From NCBI GenBank assembly GCA_000310025.1, contig FN649727.1:6250374-6285950 (forward strand): a stretch of DNA of 35,577 bases, written 5' to 3'. A model generated the notes under the pieces. It saw nothing but the letters and a program-made list of their open reading frames with translations, searched no databases and was not told where the DNA came from. Numbering within the stretch: the first letter of the stretch is position 1; the number at the start of each line of letters is the position of its first letter. The stretch is from Ectocarpus siliculosus. Lineage: Eukaryota; Sar; Phaeophyceae; Ectocarpales; Ectocarpaceae. Below, piece by piece: positions 16,758 through 27,663 of this stretch. Position numbers and translations under genes: made by a program.

Positions 16758-18834
16758 CTCGCCGTGGGAAACAACAACAGTCTTCATTCGTACTAATGCA
16801 CAAGCTGCAGTGATGATGAGTGTGACAGCACACTGGCTACACTATATATGCCGAGACAGACCCACAAAGAGCATTCTTTTCGGCAAACTGCCGTGTTTGA
16901 ACTTTACTCAGCCACACCTGCATCCCGAACAGCCCCTGGCTTCTTGCTGCACCGGATCTATTAACTGAACCGCAGCGGCCACCACGCAGACACACCTCGT
17001 CACCCATCGCCTCTTTGCGTGGTTCGCCGAAAACACCAAGCAAGAACGAACGAAGCAGTTAGTTGGACAGCAGCAGGAGATACGCAGACGACGAAGAAGA
17101 CGTGCTACGACGGACGGACGCGGCTGACAGCTCACCCTTTTCTTTCTTCTTTTCACGGTAAGCGTGGGCGAAAAGACACAGCACAGCAGCAGCAGCAGCA
17201 GCCAATTTTTCGACAGCGACCACCATTTTTCAATGAATGGAAAGCAGGCAGCAGGTGTGTGGTCCGGAGTGCCCTTTTTTACGAGTGGACTGGCAGAGCC
17301 TGTTTGCCTGTTGAAGTATTGGTGCATGCCTTCGCTGAAAGCGCCGCGAAGAAGTGCGCCGGTGTGCCGTGTTCGTTTCTGTCTCTTGCTCGCACTTTTC
17401 CGTGTGAGGGTACAAAAAACTGTACTCCACTCTTTGCCACCAACTTGCCTCTTTGCGTCCGGTGGCTGTCGAGATCTGTCACAGAATACTACCATGTTTA
17501 CTTGAAGGTGTGACGACACACACGCGCGTCATGAATTCACCTGACATTGGACTACAGATAAGTGCCGCTGTGCACCCGCCCCATGTTGTGGTCGATGTCC
17601 GTGGTTGAAGGTTCACACCGACTAGACTACGGCAAGCGGTATATGCATACCACGTACTCCTTTGGAGATGAAGGATCTGCTGTTGTTCCACAATATCCCT
17701 CACTCGCGTAACGGACGCTGTTCAGTCATGTGTCACGCAATATTCTAGCACGGCGGTCTTGGTGGATGGACGAGTGGATCATGTTGTGCTCGTCGTTACT
17801 TGGGGACTGGTCAGGTCCGAACGATTACTTGTGCAAGCGTTTCGTGATCTGATATCCGCGTCGCCGAAGTTTGTTCAACGCTGCGCCGGCGTATTATGTA
17901 TACTTGTACTCGTGTCGTACTCACACCTTCCCCTCGGTATTTATCTCCAACGAACGAGCTCATCACATGCACACACACGCGTTTGGTCGATCCGGGTACA
18001 AACGATCGGAGATTTATTTACATGGATGGATGGTAAGGGCGTGTCAGCTGCCGGAACCATCAGTGGAGGGAGGCGGGTGCGCAGTGCAACCCCACGACCT
18101 GGAGAGCGACGCACAAACGGAGTTAGTTACGTTTACGAATAGATCGATGTCTACTCCGAATCTTGGATGCCCCCGTTTTCTGCGAAAAAACCCTCTGAGC
18201 GTAAGTAAGTCTAGATCATCATCGGTATTATTGTTGCTCGCGTTGGGCGAGCTTCAACTTGTTGGTATGATGCGCAACACCTTTTTTATTAACGACGGGT
18301 GCAATGCAGTCTGTTTGGACTAGACTAAAGGCGGTCCACCCGATACACCCGTCGTCCGTCTCTTCTCTCTTCTTGGGCCACAATAAATGATAATTCTTCC
18401 CGTGGCGGCAAAGTAGCCCGCAGTCAGTCGTCGTGGGTATACAAAATGAGTGAAGGCCTACTGACTGCTGTTGAACTTTTTGTCTGTTGAGCAATCCATC
18501 TCACAAAGGGGTCGCCACATGCTGCTCAGGCAATCAATCGTATAAACACAGGTCAGGTAGTGTCCGCTAACTAACGCCATGTATTGTTACAAATTCCGGA
18601 CTCCTATGCATCCGTATAATACCAGCGCATTGAAGGGCCCCGCCGCCCCCAGTGGGCGTCGGGGCCCGAATCGCAAGCCGAAGGTAGGCACCGGAATGTA
18701 CACAATCATTCTCTGGTACCCAACGCATACCTATGTGAAGGGCACCTGAAACAGTCATCTCGTCTACAGATCCGACATCTCGCACTCACACGAACAGAAT
18801 GATGGGTAGAACGTAGGAGGAATAACATGAGTAA

Positions 18835-18985
18835 TCCCCGGGAATAGCAGGTTGTTGAGGATAACCATGCTGTTGAACTACGTAGTAAGCAAGAGGTCTT
18901 GTTTTTTTAGTCCCCGGGAATAGCAGGTTGTTGAGGACAACCATGCTGTTTTAACGTTTTAACCACGTAAGAGGTCTTGTTTTTC
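18835..18985. repeat. Tandem duplication, ~76-bp period
   Basis: TCCCCGGGAATAGCAGGTTG begins at 18835 and again at 18911. The copies share the following GTTGAGGA-AACCATGCTGTT and end with the same AGAGGTCTTGTTTTT. A few substitutions and a small indel separate them. Confidence 0.92.
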
Positions 18986-19491
18986 TTTTAATTGGTGAGT
19001 CGTTACCAGATTGATGCTGGGTGTTGTTGGAGGCTAGTATTAGTTTGCGGTCGAGGTGGAAGAATCTCGGTGCGATAATAATAGCAGACGACGCGACGAA
19101 CAAACTCGTATTGGTTGAGCGCATTGCGCCAGGTGTGGCATTTTGTCGCAAATAAAGTCTAAGGTATATCTTTTGTGTTGTGGGGTTTGGTCGTGCCCAA
19201 CTTTCTTTGCATTTCGTCACTATGCGTGACGTGAAGCAAACCGTGATGATGGTGGGTGCTACCAATGGGCTTAGTGCAACGGGCAAGGAAGATAAAGTAA
19301 AGGCAAGGAACAAACACAAGGCGTTTGATTGCAGCTTGCGGTTAAAGCACGAATTCATCGTCCGTAGACGGTTCAACAGACCAAAAAACACGTTTGTTTT
19401 TGGCTCTATCCGCCGGAGCATAATAATAATAATAATAATAAAAATAATAATAATAATGCAGATGATGTTTTGTGATCTCCTTTACTATTAT

Positions 19492-19546
19492 AGGGCTGGT
19501 CTTATCCACTTTGTTTGGCGCTCCCACACTTCACACCCACACCAAC
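19492..19546 (+). mobile_element. Left arm of a 55-bp inverted repeat pair (candidate terminal inverted repeat)
   Basis: Starts AGGGCTGGTCTT and ends CCCACACCAAC. Its reverse complement occurs at 22271-22325 with 53 of 55 positions identical by eye; similarity stops abruptly at both inner ends. The arms point inward and span 2834 bp. No transposase is visible between them and flanking target-site duplications are not clear. The pair could be transposon ends, or two solo copies of a dispersed repeat. Confidence 0.5.
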
Positions 19547-19704
19547 AGTTAGAAAGAACAGGAAGATGCACAGAACTGTGGGAGTAAAATGGTGGCGGGT
19601 CCTTACCGCTTGGTAGCAAAACCAGACCTAGAGTTTGAGTTGAGTGGTCGGCATAACAACGAGAATAGGCTGTGGAGGTGTTGCGGTGCTGGTTGGGGCA
19701 ACGA

Positions 19705-19805
19705 CCAGTGGCCTCCTTGAGAACTGCGCGGGCCGGCAGTTGGGTGTGTCGATGTGGAGAGACAGGGCCAAGGCCAGTGAGCCCCTTGAGAGCTGCGCGG
19801 GCTGG
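19705..19805. repeat. Direct repeat, 32-bp unit, 69 bp apart
   Basis: CCAGTGGCCTCCTTGAGAAC at 19705-19736 recurs with few changes at 19774-19805. Both copies end in CTGCGCGGGC-GG. Confidence 0.85.
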
Positions 19806-20046
19806 GAACACCCTACCTTATTGCACGAACTCGATGGAAGGGTTGCACAGCCATTGGCATATAGAAAGCGAGGGCACATACGCATATATATACAAGGTCT
19901 CCAGGCTCGGGCGCCAGGCGCCCTCGCCTTGAGCTCAGTATTACGCTGAAAGGAGCGAAGGGTGGTGGGTGGTGGGTGAAGACTGTGCACAGCATACCAA
20001 GGGCACAAAGCTGGAAAAGACGTTCACCTGTCTGTCTGTGTATATA

Positions 20047-20800
20047 GAGGCTACAGCAGCACCTTCAATACTACAGCGTGTCGTTGACAGTATTTCAGAA
20101 GAAGACCAAACAAACTTACTTGCAGGTTCACGATGTGCATGCATGCAATGCATGTGATGTTCGAAAACTCAAAGCACAAAGCGAAATTGGAAATTACTTT
20201 TAATGAAAAGAGCTGTAGCGTACAACAACAACAAACCAACGATAATAAAACAAACCGTGTCCAAATTCCTTCTTCCTACAGCAGCAGACCTACCTGTTGT
20301 ACTTTTGCGACCTTTCCTCAGACTATTTATTTCGCAGACCAACTAAGAATTCCACGAAAAGGTCACGCTTTCACGCTTTATACCGACTAACTTCTGACCA
20401 ACTTCTTCCAGGAAATATTCAAATATTCCACTAAATGCTTGTGGTATCCACGAAATGTGCATAGTGGTAGTATGTATCAATCTATCTATATCATCTACCG
20501 TTCACCTGTGAAAGACAGGCAGGGATATTTATGTACGTACTTGTAATGGCACACCGCACAGCAAACGTACGTGAACTCTCTACCGTTCACCTGTGTACGG
20601 TAGAGTGTACAGGACACGGAAGCATCTTCAATACTACTATACAGCGTCGTTAACAGTTTCCGTGACATGTGCATGCTGCATGTAGTTCGAAAACTCAAAG
20701 CACAAGCCAGCTTTGGCGTACCACAACAATAAAATTAACTAACCCTGCTCAATTCCTTCCTACAGCAGCAGCAGTAGACCTGTACTTGCCACTTGGAGGG
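20047..20800. repeat. Diverged segmental direct duplication, ~540-560 bp offset
   Basis: Matching blocks recur in the same order. ACAGCAGCACCTTCAATACT near 20053 matches a similar block near 20617. GTTCGAAAACTCAAAGCACA at about 20159 recurs at about 20685. CCTTCCTACAGCAGCAG near 20268 recurs near 20753. CTACCGTTCACCTGTG near 20496 recurs near 20580. The copies differ by many indels, so the duplication is old. Confidence 0.7.
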
Positions 20801-21121
20801 TGTGTGTGTATTTCAGGCATATATATATATACGTTGTGCCGTGTGCACGTACGTACGTGAAGGTACGCGATGTACGTTAGGACTTAGAAGTAAGCGTTGC
20901 TTACGTGGAGAAGGTGACGGCAGCAGTCTGTCGATATCTAGTTGACACCACGCGGCACAATTACACTAAAAAATCCGCCGTCGGTGCTCCTACATGTAAC
21001 AACAAAGTGGTGGTCGGTCATGGGTTACGAGTCTCCAAAATCTCGTCCAATGAGCTGCGTGATTCTTTGAGGTGACAGTCCCTACCGTAGACGCGCCCGG
21101 ATGCAGGAGATTTAGTCGTAC

Positions 21122-21365
21122 TTCACGGTGCTGTAACTCGGCTCGCCCTCGGGGTCTCGAGCTCGCGACAGGGGCGCTGTGATCGTGAGAGTGGCACGCC
21201 CACGTCGGCGAAGACGGCCGAAAAAAATGTTTAAACCCCATTTAAAAACGATTAAAACCGATTTACGGCACCGCAACGTCTAGCCCAATGACTGAAATAA
21301 TAGTGGTTGCGTGCATTCACCGTGCTGTAACTCTACTCGCCTTTGGAGTTTCGAGCTCGCGACAG
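21122..21365. repeat. 50-bp direct repeat, 194 bp apart
   Basis: TTCACGGTGCTGTAACTC... at 21122-21171 and TTCACCGTGCTGTAACTC... at 21316-21365 are about 85% identical by eye. Both end TCGAGCTCGCGACAG. Confidence 0.88.
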
Positions 21366-21735
21366 AGCAGCGGGCAACAGCCGGCGGAAAAAAAGTCTCA
21401 AGGCGACCGCGAACTGATGCACCGAAAAAAAACGTCTTGCTTTTAGACTGTAACAATGGTTGAACTCTTGCATCTCAGGCTTCCGACATGATGTTAGTTA
21501 AGTCTATATGCTGCGGTTACATCGTTGTGTGGCACTGGTGGCAGTTTGCTGCTGCTGCTACTTGCGGTACTGTTGGTCAGCACGGGAGGAGGGTTGTTTG
21601 TGGTACTTGGATATGAGTCCGATCTGTGCATCCTCTGTGGGGGATACGCGTATTGGAAGTATGGGTGTGAGGGTATGTGTGCGGTTGTGGTCCAAGTGCG
21701 GGACCCCGGGAGCACACGGCGGTGTGCTCCCGGTA

Positions 21736-21795
21736 CTTGCCTGAGGGGCTTGCGTGTCGAATACCAGCTTGCCTGAGGGGCTTGCGTGACGAATA
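21736..21795. repeat. Tandem repeat, 28-bp unit, 32-bp period
   Basis: CTTGCCTGAGGGGCTTGCGT starts at 21736 and 21768. The two 28-bp copies differ at one position. Confidence 0.92.
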
Positions 21796-22270
21796 TATAC
21801 AATACATGGTCCTTTTTTATCAGCTGTTCCTGGGATAACATAGTCCCCAGTCTCAACACCACAGACCGCTGAGGGCGGCAGTGCACTAACAAGGGTATCA
21901 TCTTGTGCTCAAGGATAGGTGGTGGACGTGTGTGTATGGTAGCTAGTGTGTGGTGCGCGAGTTTGAAGACTGTACCTCGTGTATGTTGCAACGTGGCCTG
22001 AAAGTGGCATCAGTCGTGCACTATCCGCCATCGTACCTCCTAGACCGAATTTTGGTTGCCGTTGGGAACTCTGGGTTCCGTTTCGCTGGACTATGGTTTC
22101 AATTAAATGACTTTTGATTTATTTCAAATGTTAGTCCGGATGTTCTGACCCAGTCTTCTATTGCTTGCTGCAACTGCAGGTGAAAAAAAAAAGAGGGAGG
22201 TCTTGTCGTTATTTCGTTATTTCACCAAATCAAACAGGGACTGCTGTGCTGCGTCCCGTTTTAATTATTG

Positions 22271-22325
22271 GTTGGTGTGGGAGTGAAGTGTGGGAGCGCC
22301 AAACAAAGTGGACAAGACCAGCCCT
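22271..22325 (-). mobile_element. Right arm of the 55-bp inverted repeat pair
   Basis: Begins GTTGGTGTGGGAG and ends GACCAGCCCT. It is the reverse complement of 19492-19546 with two mismatches. Confidence 0.5.
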
Positions 22326-22860
22326 TAATCATCAATGGTCGTCCTGAAGGGGACGTACCTGCATAGATAGATAGTTGTATTTTCTATTAACCAACAGGAC
22401 AACAACAACGAAGAACACCAGTTTTCAATGAACACGAGAATGAGCAGTGCTCCAACATCACGCAGAAGGGCACTCTTCTCTTTCAAAGCTTGGCCTACCT
22501 ACCGCTTGTATCATACATACATTTCGTTCCATGCCTCTACCAAATAACGATCTCTCAACATACATGACGACGTTGGAAGGCGAGCTTTCCCTCCCTGAAG
22601 TCCTGTAATTTATGGGGGGGGGTGGACGGGACAAATTCGAGAAATAAATACATCAAGGGCAGGTAAAAACGTTGTTGTTCGACAAGAAGAAGAGCGGCGC
22701 GCCGCGCGGTGTATTGACATACTTCCGTCGATGTATGTCTACGTATGTATGCATAAATACTTAAAAGTAGAAATACTCACCTTCCTTGCTTGGACGGACA
22801 AGAGGTGGTCACCAAACATTCTGTTTAGTTCTCCGTCTTCGACATTCATATTCATTCATT

Positions 22861-23202
22861 CATTGACGCGAAGCTGGAATCGACGCGAAGCTGGAATGGC
22901 AATTAATTGTATGCGCCCGGGATGCTTTGCATTTTTTTTGCGCGGATGGGTGAATGGATGGACGTGTAGAGGTCTTGGAGAATTGATGGCAGGGGTGGCA
23001 GTCGTGGAACGTACTACTTTCCATTGTTGCAGCATACCCCTCTAGACTCCTTGGCGAACAGCGTAGCTCCACAATGTTTGCAAGGGTCAGCGCGTTCCAC
23101 CGGTGTACCAATTTCAGCGCGCGCATCAAGGAGTGCTTGACGTCGCTGGGTGATGATGACGGTGTGCAGCTGGTTCGATATGTCTCGTCGCGAACGCATC
23201 AT
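22861..23202 (-). pseudogene. Degenerate Helitron-type helicase N-terminal fragment
   Basis: Read on the - strand, the frame gives PCKHCGATLFAKESRGVCC, then NNGK, one in-frame TAG, then YVPRLPPLPSILQDLYTSI and, further on, HTINCHSSFASIPAS. The order 'C..CGA..F..E....CC..GKV.LP.LP..L..L...YNSALAFASLGA' is characteristic of the N-terminal region of Helitron Rep-helicase polyproteins. Here the E-to-CC spacing is short, a stop follows the GK, and nothing downstream matches the Rep (rolling-circle) or helicase domains. It is therefore a dead fragment. The nearest coding gene is 1.6 kb away. Confidence 0.6.
22864..22897. repeat. Tandem 17-bp repeat x 2
   Basis: GACGCGAAGCTGGAAT occurs twice in direct succession at the lower edge of the Helitron-like segment. 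Confidence 0.9.
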
Positions 23203-24855
23203 GTTGTGGAGTCAGTCTCGATTAGTTCTTGGTGACCGTTGTGAACTCAAAGCAAAGTGTCGTCCAGACGATCCCTCTTCGCCGCAAAAATGTCGGATCT
23301 ACGTTTCGTTGATGATATGGTTGACGATTGATTCCTGAGGCGGATGGTTTGTGATGGGTGGCGCTGAGTCGTGTCCCCGTGTTTGTAGCAGCATTCTTGT
23401 TCGGGTGTCGTGCGCGTCTCCTCGCATTTACAGCCAATTTGTTCCGAGCATGACAGGCACACGACACGATTGTCATCGTCGTTCTTGCAAAATCAATCGC
23501 TGTTGTTCATTTTTTGTCCTATTTCGTTGTACAGCCGTCCGCACAGTAGGAGCGGTATCACACATCGCTCGGTGATGTCGAAGCGGTGTGTAGATGCCAC
23601 CAACAGGGATGGCTGGGAGAAGAGCGCAGGACTACAGTTTGCACGGTGCGGCAGTGCCACATAGTATAGATGGTCGAACCAACACGAAAACATTGTCGCA
23701 AAGGGACAAGCCGGAGCATTCCGAAAGACGTTGTGATGTTGTTGCAGGTGACACACACGGGGGAATCCGCTCGCATGTCTGCTGCACAACGTTAAACAGC
23801 AGCGTGGGGCTGCGTGCATGACACAGCAGTTAGAAAGCTGTGTACATCGCGGCGCAGTCGACGTTGCAGTCTAGTATCCACAAGTCAAGTGCAAGTTGCT
23901 TGTTGCTTGGGACAACAGCAGTGCATAGACTATAATATAATAGTCTACATGCCTGGACGCTGTGCACGTCGACGAATTACCATTACCTGCAGTGACAAAC
24001 ACATGAAAGGTCGCAATACCCGTCTGCTGCACAGCAGAGGGGGGGAAGAAGAGGCTGTGTATCCTTCAGTCTCGTGTATCGCGTATCTGCGTTGGCTGTA
24101 CCTCCGACGCTGTATTCTTGTGATTTTGTTGTGCATATCACACGCTACATACACAGCATACATTTTGTCCTGTGCATTTCAGCCGCCGTGAGCTGCAATG
24201 ACACACCGACGGAAGGGCACATGGCTGCTGTACAGCAGTGGGAAGCTGTGTGGATCGCACAATCACCGTTTTAACGTCAACACAGACCCCGGGTTTTGTA
24301 CACCGCATGCATTTGATTATGCCTTTTCATATGCCTTGTAGTGTGTGGCATACCGTCTCACAACCAACCCTGCACGCAACTCCGAGTGTTTGCGTTGCTC
24401 GAGCGGACAATTCGTGCGCGTTCGTGGAGACACCAAAGCAGCAGATGGCGAACTGCTGGCGAACGGGCCTCGCTATTATTATAGGAGGCTACGAGAAGCT
24501 CTGTCTAGCTGAGGTCCCCGTCGACATTCCCATTGAAAGACGCTTCCCAATCACACCTTTTTTTACTCTGTGCGGCGAAAGGCTTCGCGGGGTCTCCCGC
24601 TGACGTCGACATTCGCTCTCAAACGTGACGTGGCCAGGCCCGCTTTCCTTTTCCCTTCCTTGACGGCGTTGTGTGCACAGTTCTTGAGCGACCGTCAACC
24701 CCCAATCTCCGTTGTTTTGCCTTCCCCTTTTCTGCAGGCGAAGCCTCGCCATATTTGTGCGGACACCTCATTAACTTCTCTTCTGGCGTCGGGCGACAGA
24801 CCTCTTCTGTTGAGCCAAAGGCCAAGGACGGCGCGGCTGGGGGAGCTACGAAGCG

Positions 24856-27228
24856 ATGGCGGAAGGGGCGCTTCTCCCGAGTTACACAACTCTCACGGGG
24901 GCTTGGGTGCTGGACGTAACGAGGTGTGTGATGTTAGCTGGTCGCCGCCTCCCCCCCCACAAAACCCGGGCTTGCGCCCGCTGTTGCTTGCGTGTGTTCT
25001 CTCTTCTGTCGTCCTTAAACCATCCCGGGGTTGGCATGAATGGGTGACTGCTGTGCGCTCCCAGGTCAGCCCGCTTGACACACGCACACACGTGCTGGAC
25101 TTCTGCCGTACTACTTCTTGGGAGTGTCTTGTTGTCATTGACACCGACGTTGCGTTTGTTTCCTACGGTGGAAGGCCCACAAAAGATGTGGCGATTGAGC
25201 AGCCCGGGTGCCTGCTAGCTGCTAATTGGTTCACGTGACACCGATGGGAACAGTCGAGTTGTTTCCATACTCTTGAGTTGTGATAGGTGCCCCCGCTGCC
25301 AGGCGTCAGCCGTGATACCGGTGAAATCGCGGGCGACACATTGGGTCGGTGCGGAGAGCCTCCCCCGCTGCACTGTTGTCTCGCTCGCTCTCGTGCTGCC
25401 TTCACGTGGACACGAGCCACAATTCGAAGAATGACCTCATTGTTGGAAATATTTTAGCGAAGAGGAACGGTGCTGCTCCGTCCCAGAGGTCGTCACCCTT
25501 CAAAACGAGGGGGACACGCGATCTGTTTAACATCCCCCCCCCCCCGCCGCCGCCGCAACCGTCCTCCTCTGTCCCTTCTCTTTTACGGGTTGCCTCGGTT
25601 GTGCTCAGGTCCGACTCGATGGAAGACTACCTTCGACTGTTACTGGACAATCCCGAGCCTGCCATCGAAGCACAGGTACAAAAGACAGTCGATGTTGTCG
25701 CCCCAACCAACGACGGCAACTCGTGAGCATTACTTTCTCCTTAGTTCTTGCACGCGCGATCGACCGGAAGCATACCCCTTTCCTTGCGCGAACAGCAATG
25801 CTGCGCACGTACGCGCGTCTTGTTGGTGGTGCAGTGCTTTCCCCGCGGGCTGAAGCTTTGAACAGGCAAAGAGGCCGCTTTTGTTTCTGTGCGCCTAATC
25901 CCGTGTCCTTATCCCGTATCATTGAATCTTATCCCTTTGTTTCGTCAAGGCGGCCGGAGAGCAGAACACACAGAGCCGGAACGCCATCATGCTGAACGAA
26001 ACCCACCTGGTCATCTACAAGCGCACAGCAGCAAATCACTTCACCGAAACGTGAGTCGGAATTTCCACATCCGTGTTGTTGTGAGAAGCGTTTCAGCCTA
26101 GCGACGAACCCGGGTAGACCCCACCAGTTGGGTGGAAACGTGACAAGAACGACAAAGCAGGTCCCCACCCCTTATGGATCGTATGCTGATGCCGTTCAAG
26201 CGTTGGGTGCCAAATATGCTCGTACTATAGCACCAGCAATCTGCATGATGGGTTGGCTATTGGGAATTTATCTTCGGACATTGTGCAGTCCGTAGGATTG
26301 CAGTGCGAAAGGGGAGTCTGCTTGGTTTCCTCGGAGTATCCTGGGTTAAAGGAGATCGATCCGTCTGGTGGTCTGAAAGGCGTGACTTCTTCACACCTAA
26401 AAGATACCCATCTCGGCCCTCCTAGGCCGAGGTGCCGTTCTCGACACCACCACGAGCTGGGCCCACCTGTCTTACCGGTTGAGGGCCCGTTCCAAGCCTT
26501 TTTCACTTTTCACACACTCCCATGCAACCTCACAAGCGACATGTAGCTTGCGATGTCAACAACAATCTCTCGGTTCCCGTTGCGGTTGCAGCTTCGAGCT
26601 AGGAATGGAGAAGGCTGTCCAAAACGCTGCCGGTTACATCAAGCGGTCCACCGCGTTCCTCATCGATGACGGGCTGCTGACGGGCTACTTTGTTGCGATC
26701 AGCACCATGTCTGCCGAAGGCCGCAGCTTGTCTTTGGTCGACGCGCGCCGACTCGAAGAAGGGGGACACGCTCACGCCCAGGTTTGGTCTTGAGGTGTTC
26801 GTTCACGGTTGGTGGCCTGATGATCGTCGATGCCACAGTACAACTGCGCGCGAAGACGCCGTTTTGACTCGTTAGGGTGACCGACTTCGGTTGTACATAG
26901 CGATGGCCGTTCTCGTCGGCAAGCATGGCGGATTGGAAATTTACGGTTGGTCGTCATACGGGCGATTCATGTTCACATTGGTAAACCTTGCCTTGCTCGC
27001 TCAAACGACTGCTGCGCCGCTCAAGGATGCGGGGAAGCACCAGCCGTGTTGTGCCCTGACTCTCTTGTCGCTGGCGTCGTCGTCCCGTGCCGTATCGAAC
27101 GTCGCCCGCAGGAGCTTAGCGTGAGGAACAACACGACCGGTGAGACGTGCACCATAATGCGCACGTGGATTCGCGTGCCGATGACCAGCTCCGACGTGGG
27201 GCGGCTGGGGCGGCATCTCGCCGAATGA
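24856..27228 (+). CDS. Calycin (lipocalin/FABP-like) small protein, complete, 215 aa
   Basis: Exons are 24856-24923, 25609-25675, 25950-26050, 26592-26781, 26876-26980 and 27112-27228 (TGA). All five junctions are GT...AG and close in phase. The N-terminus reads LTGAWVLDVTRSDSMEDYLR, which resembles the opening 'G-x-W-x-L-D-x-(S/T)-x-S' of lipocalin and fatty-acid-binding barrels. Later segments are strand-rich and alternating (HLVIYKRTAANHF, IKRSTAFLIDDGLLTGYFVAIST, LSVRNNTTGETCTIMRTWIRV), as expected for a beta-barrel. There is no signal peptide or membrane segment, so it is probably cytosolic. A small hydrophobic ligand is the family expectation, but no ligand can be named. GC-rich third positions support real coding. 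The start is the first ATG in an open frame (GCGATGG context). I do not recognise a specific named family; calycin membership is an inference from motif and pattern. Confidence 0.78.
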
Positions 27229-27614
27229 CAGCGGCCGAAAGGAAAATGGTCGTCCCTCTTGACGATTTCCTCCTCTCCGTTACTTTCTGCCCCCCCTCCT
27301 ATTCTCCGTGCGAGGGATAACTGACCTGACTGCGTGGTGGGATTGTTTTTACATGTCACTTGCGTCGCTGCCGTTGTCGGTGAATAAGATCGTTTGGCAC
27401 GTGTATGCGCGTTGTAAGGAATGAAACACGAAGCTGTGTGACCGCGTGTTATGGTTCCTCTGTGTGAATATTGGTGGACGTGGTGTGATCATTGTTTACT
27501 ACGAAGTCTACCGCCGGAAGCATATTTTTGAGGCTATAGTAAGAGATCGTATTTGTTGACCGCATCATCCCTCCTTGTGATTTGTTGTTCTTCCCGCTCG
27601 ATTCCACGCAATGG

Positions 27615-27663
<49 letters not shown>

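Larger units (their letters stand above)
16758..24855. other. 8-kb gene-poor, repeat-rich region
   Basis: I found no gene here with recognisable family motifs and consistent splicing. Composition is more AT-rich than the flanking exons. The contents are tandem and direct duplications (19705, 18835, 20047/20606, 21122/21316, 21736, 22864), AT-rich triplets (about 19420-19457, (AAT)n), a pair of 55-bp inverted arms (19492 and 22271), and one degenerate Helitron segment. Open frames up to 203 codons exist but look random. Confidence 0.55.

Noticed and set aside
16908-17519. 203-codon - strand open frame
   Set aside because: Composition is Cys/Arg/Ser-rich without motif or third-position bias, and it has no consistent splicing with neighbours.
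17759-18323. Overlapping + strand open frames of 127 and 150 codons
   Set aside because: Two frames are open over the same DNA and neither shows family motifs or clear GC3 bias. Possible donors exist (GTAAGG, GTAAGT) but no matching acceptor exons were found.
23150-23200. tRNA-like GGTTCGA motif
   Set aside because: No cloverleaf stems can be formed around it, and it falls in the Helitron fragment. No other tRNA or rRNA signal was seen in the window.
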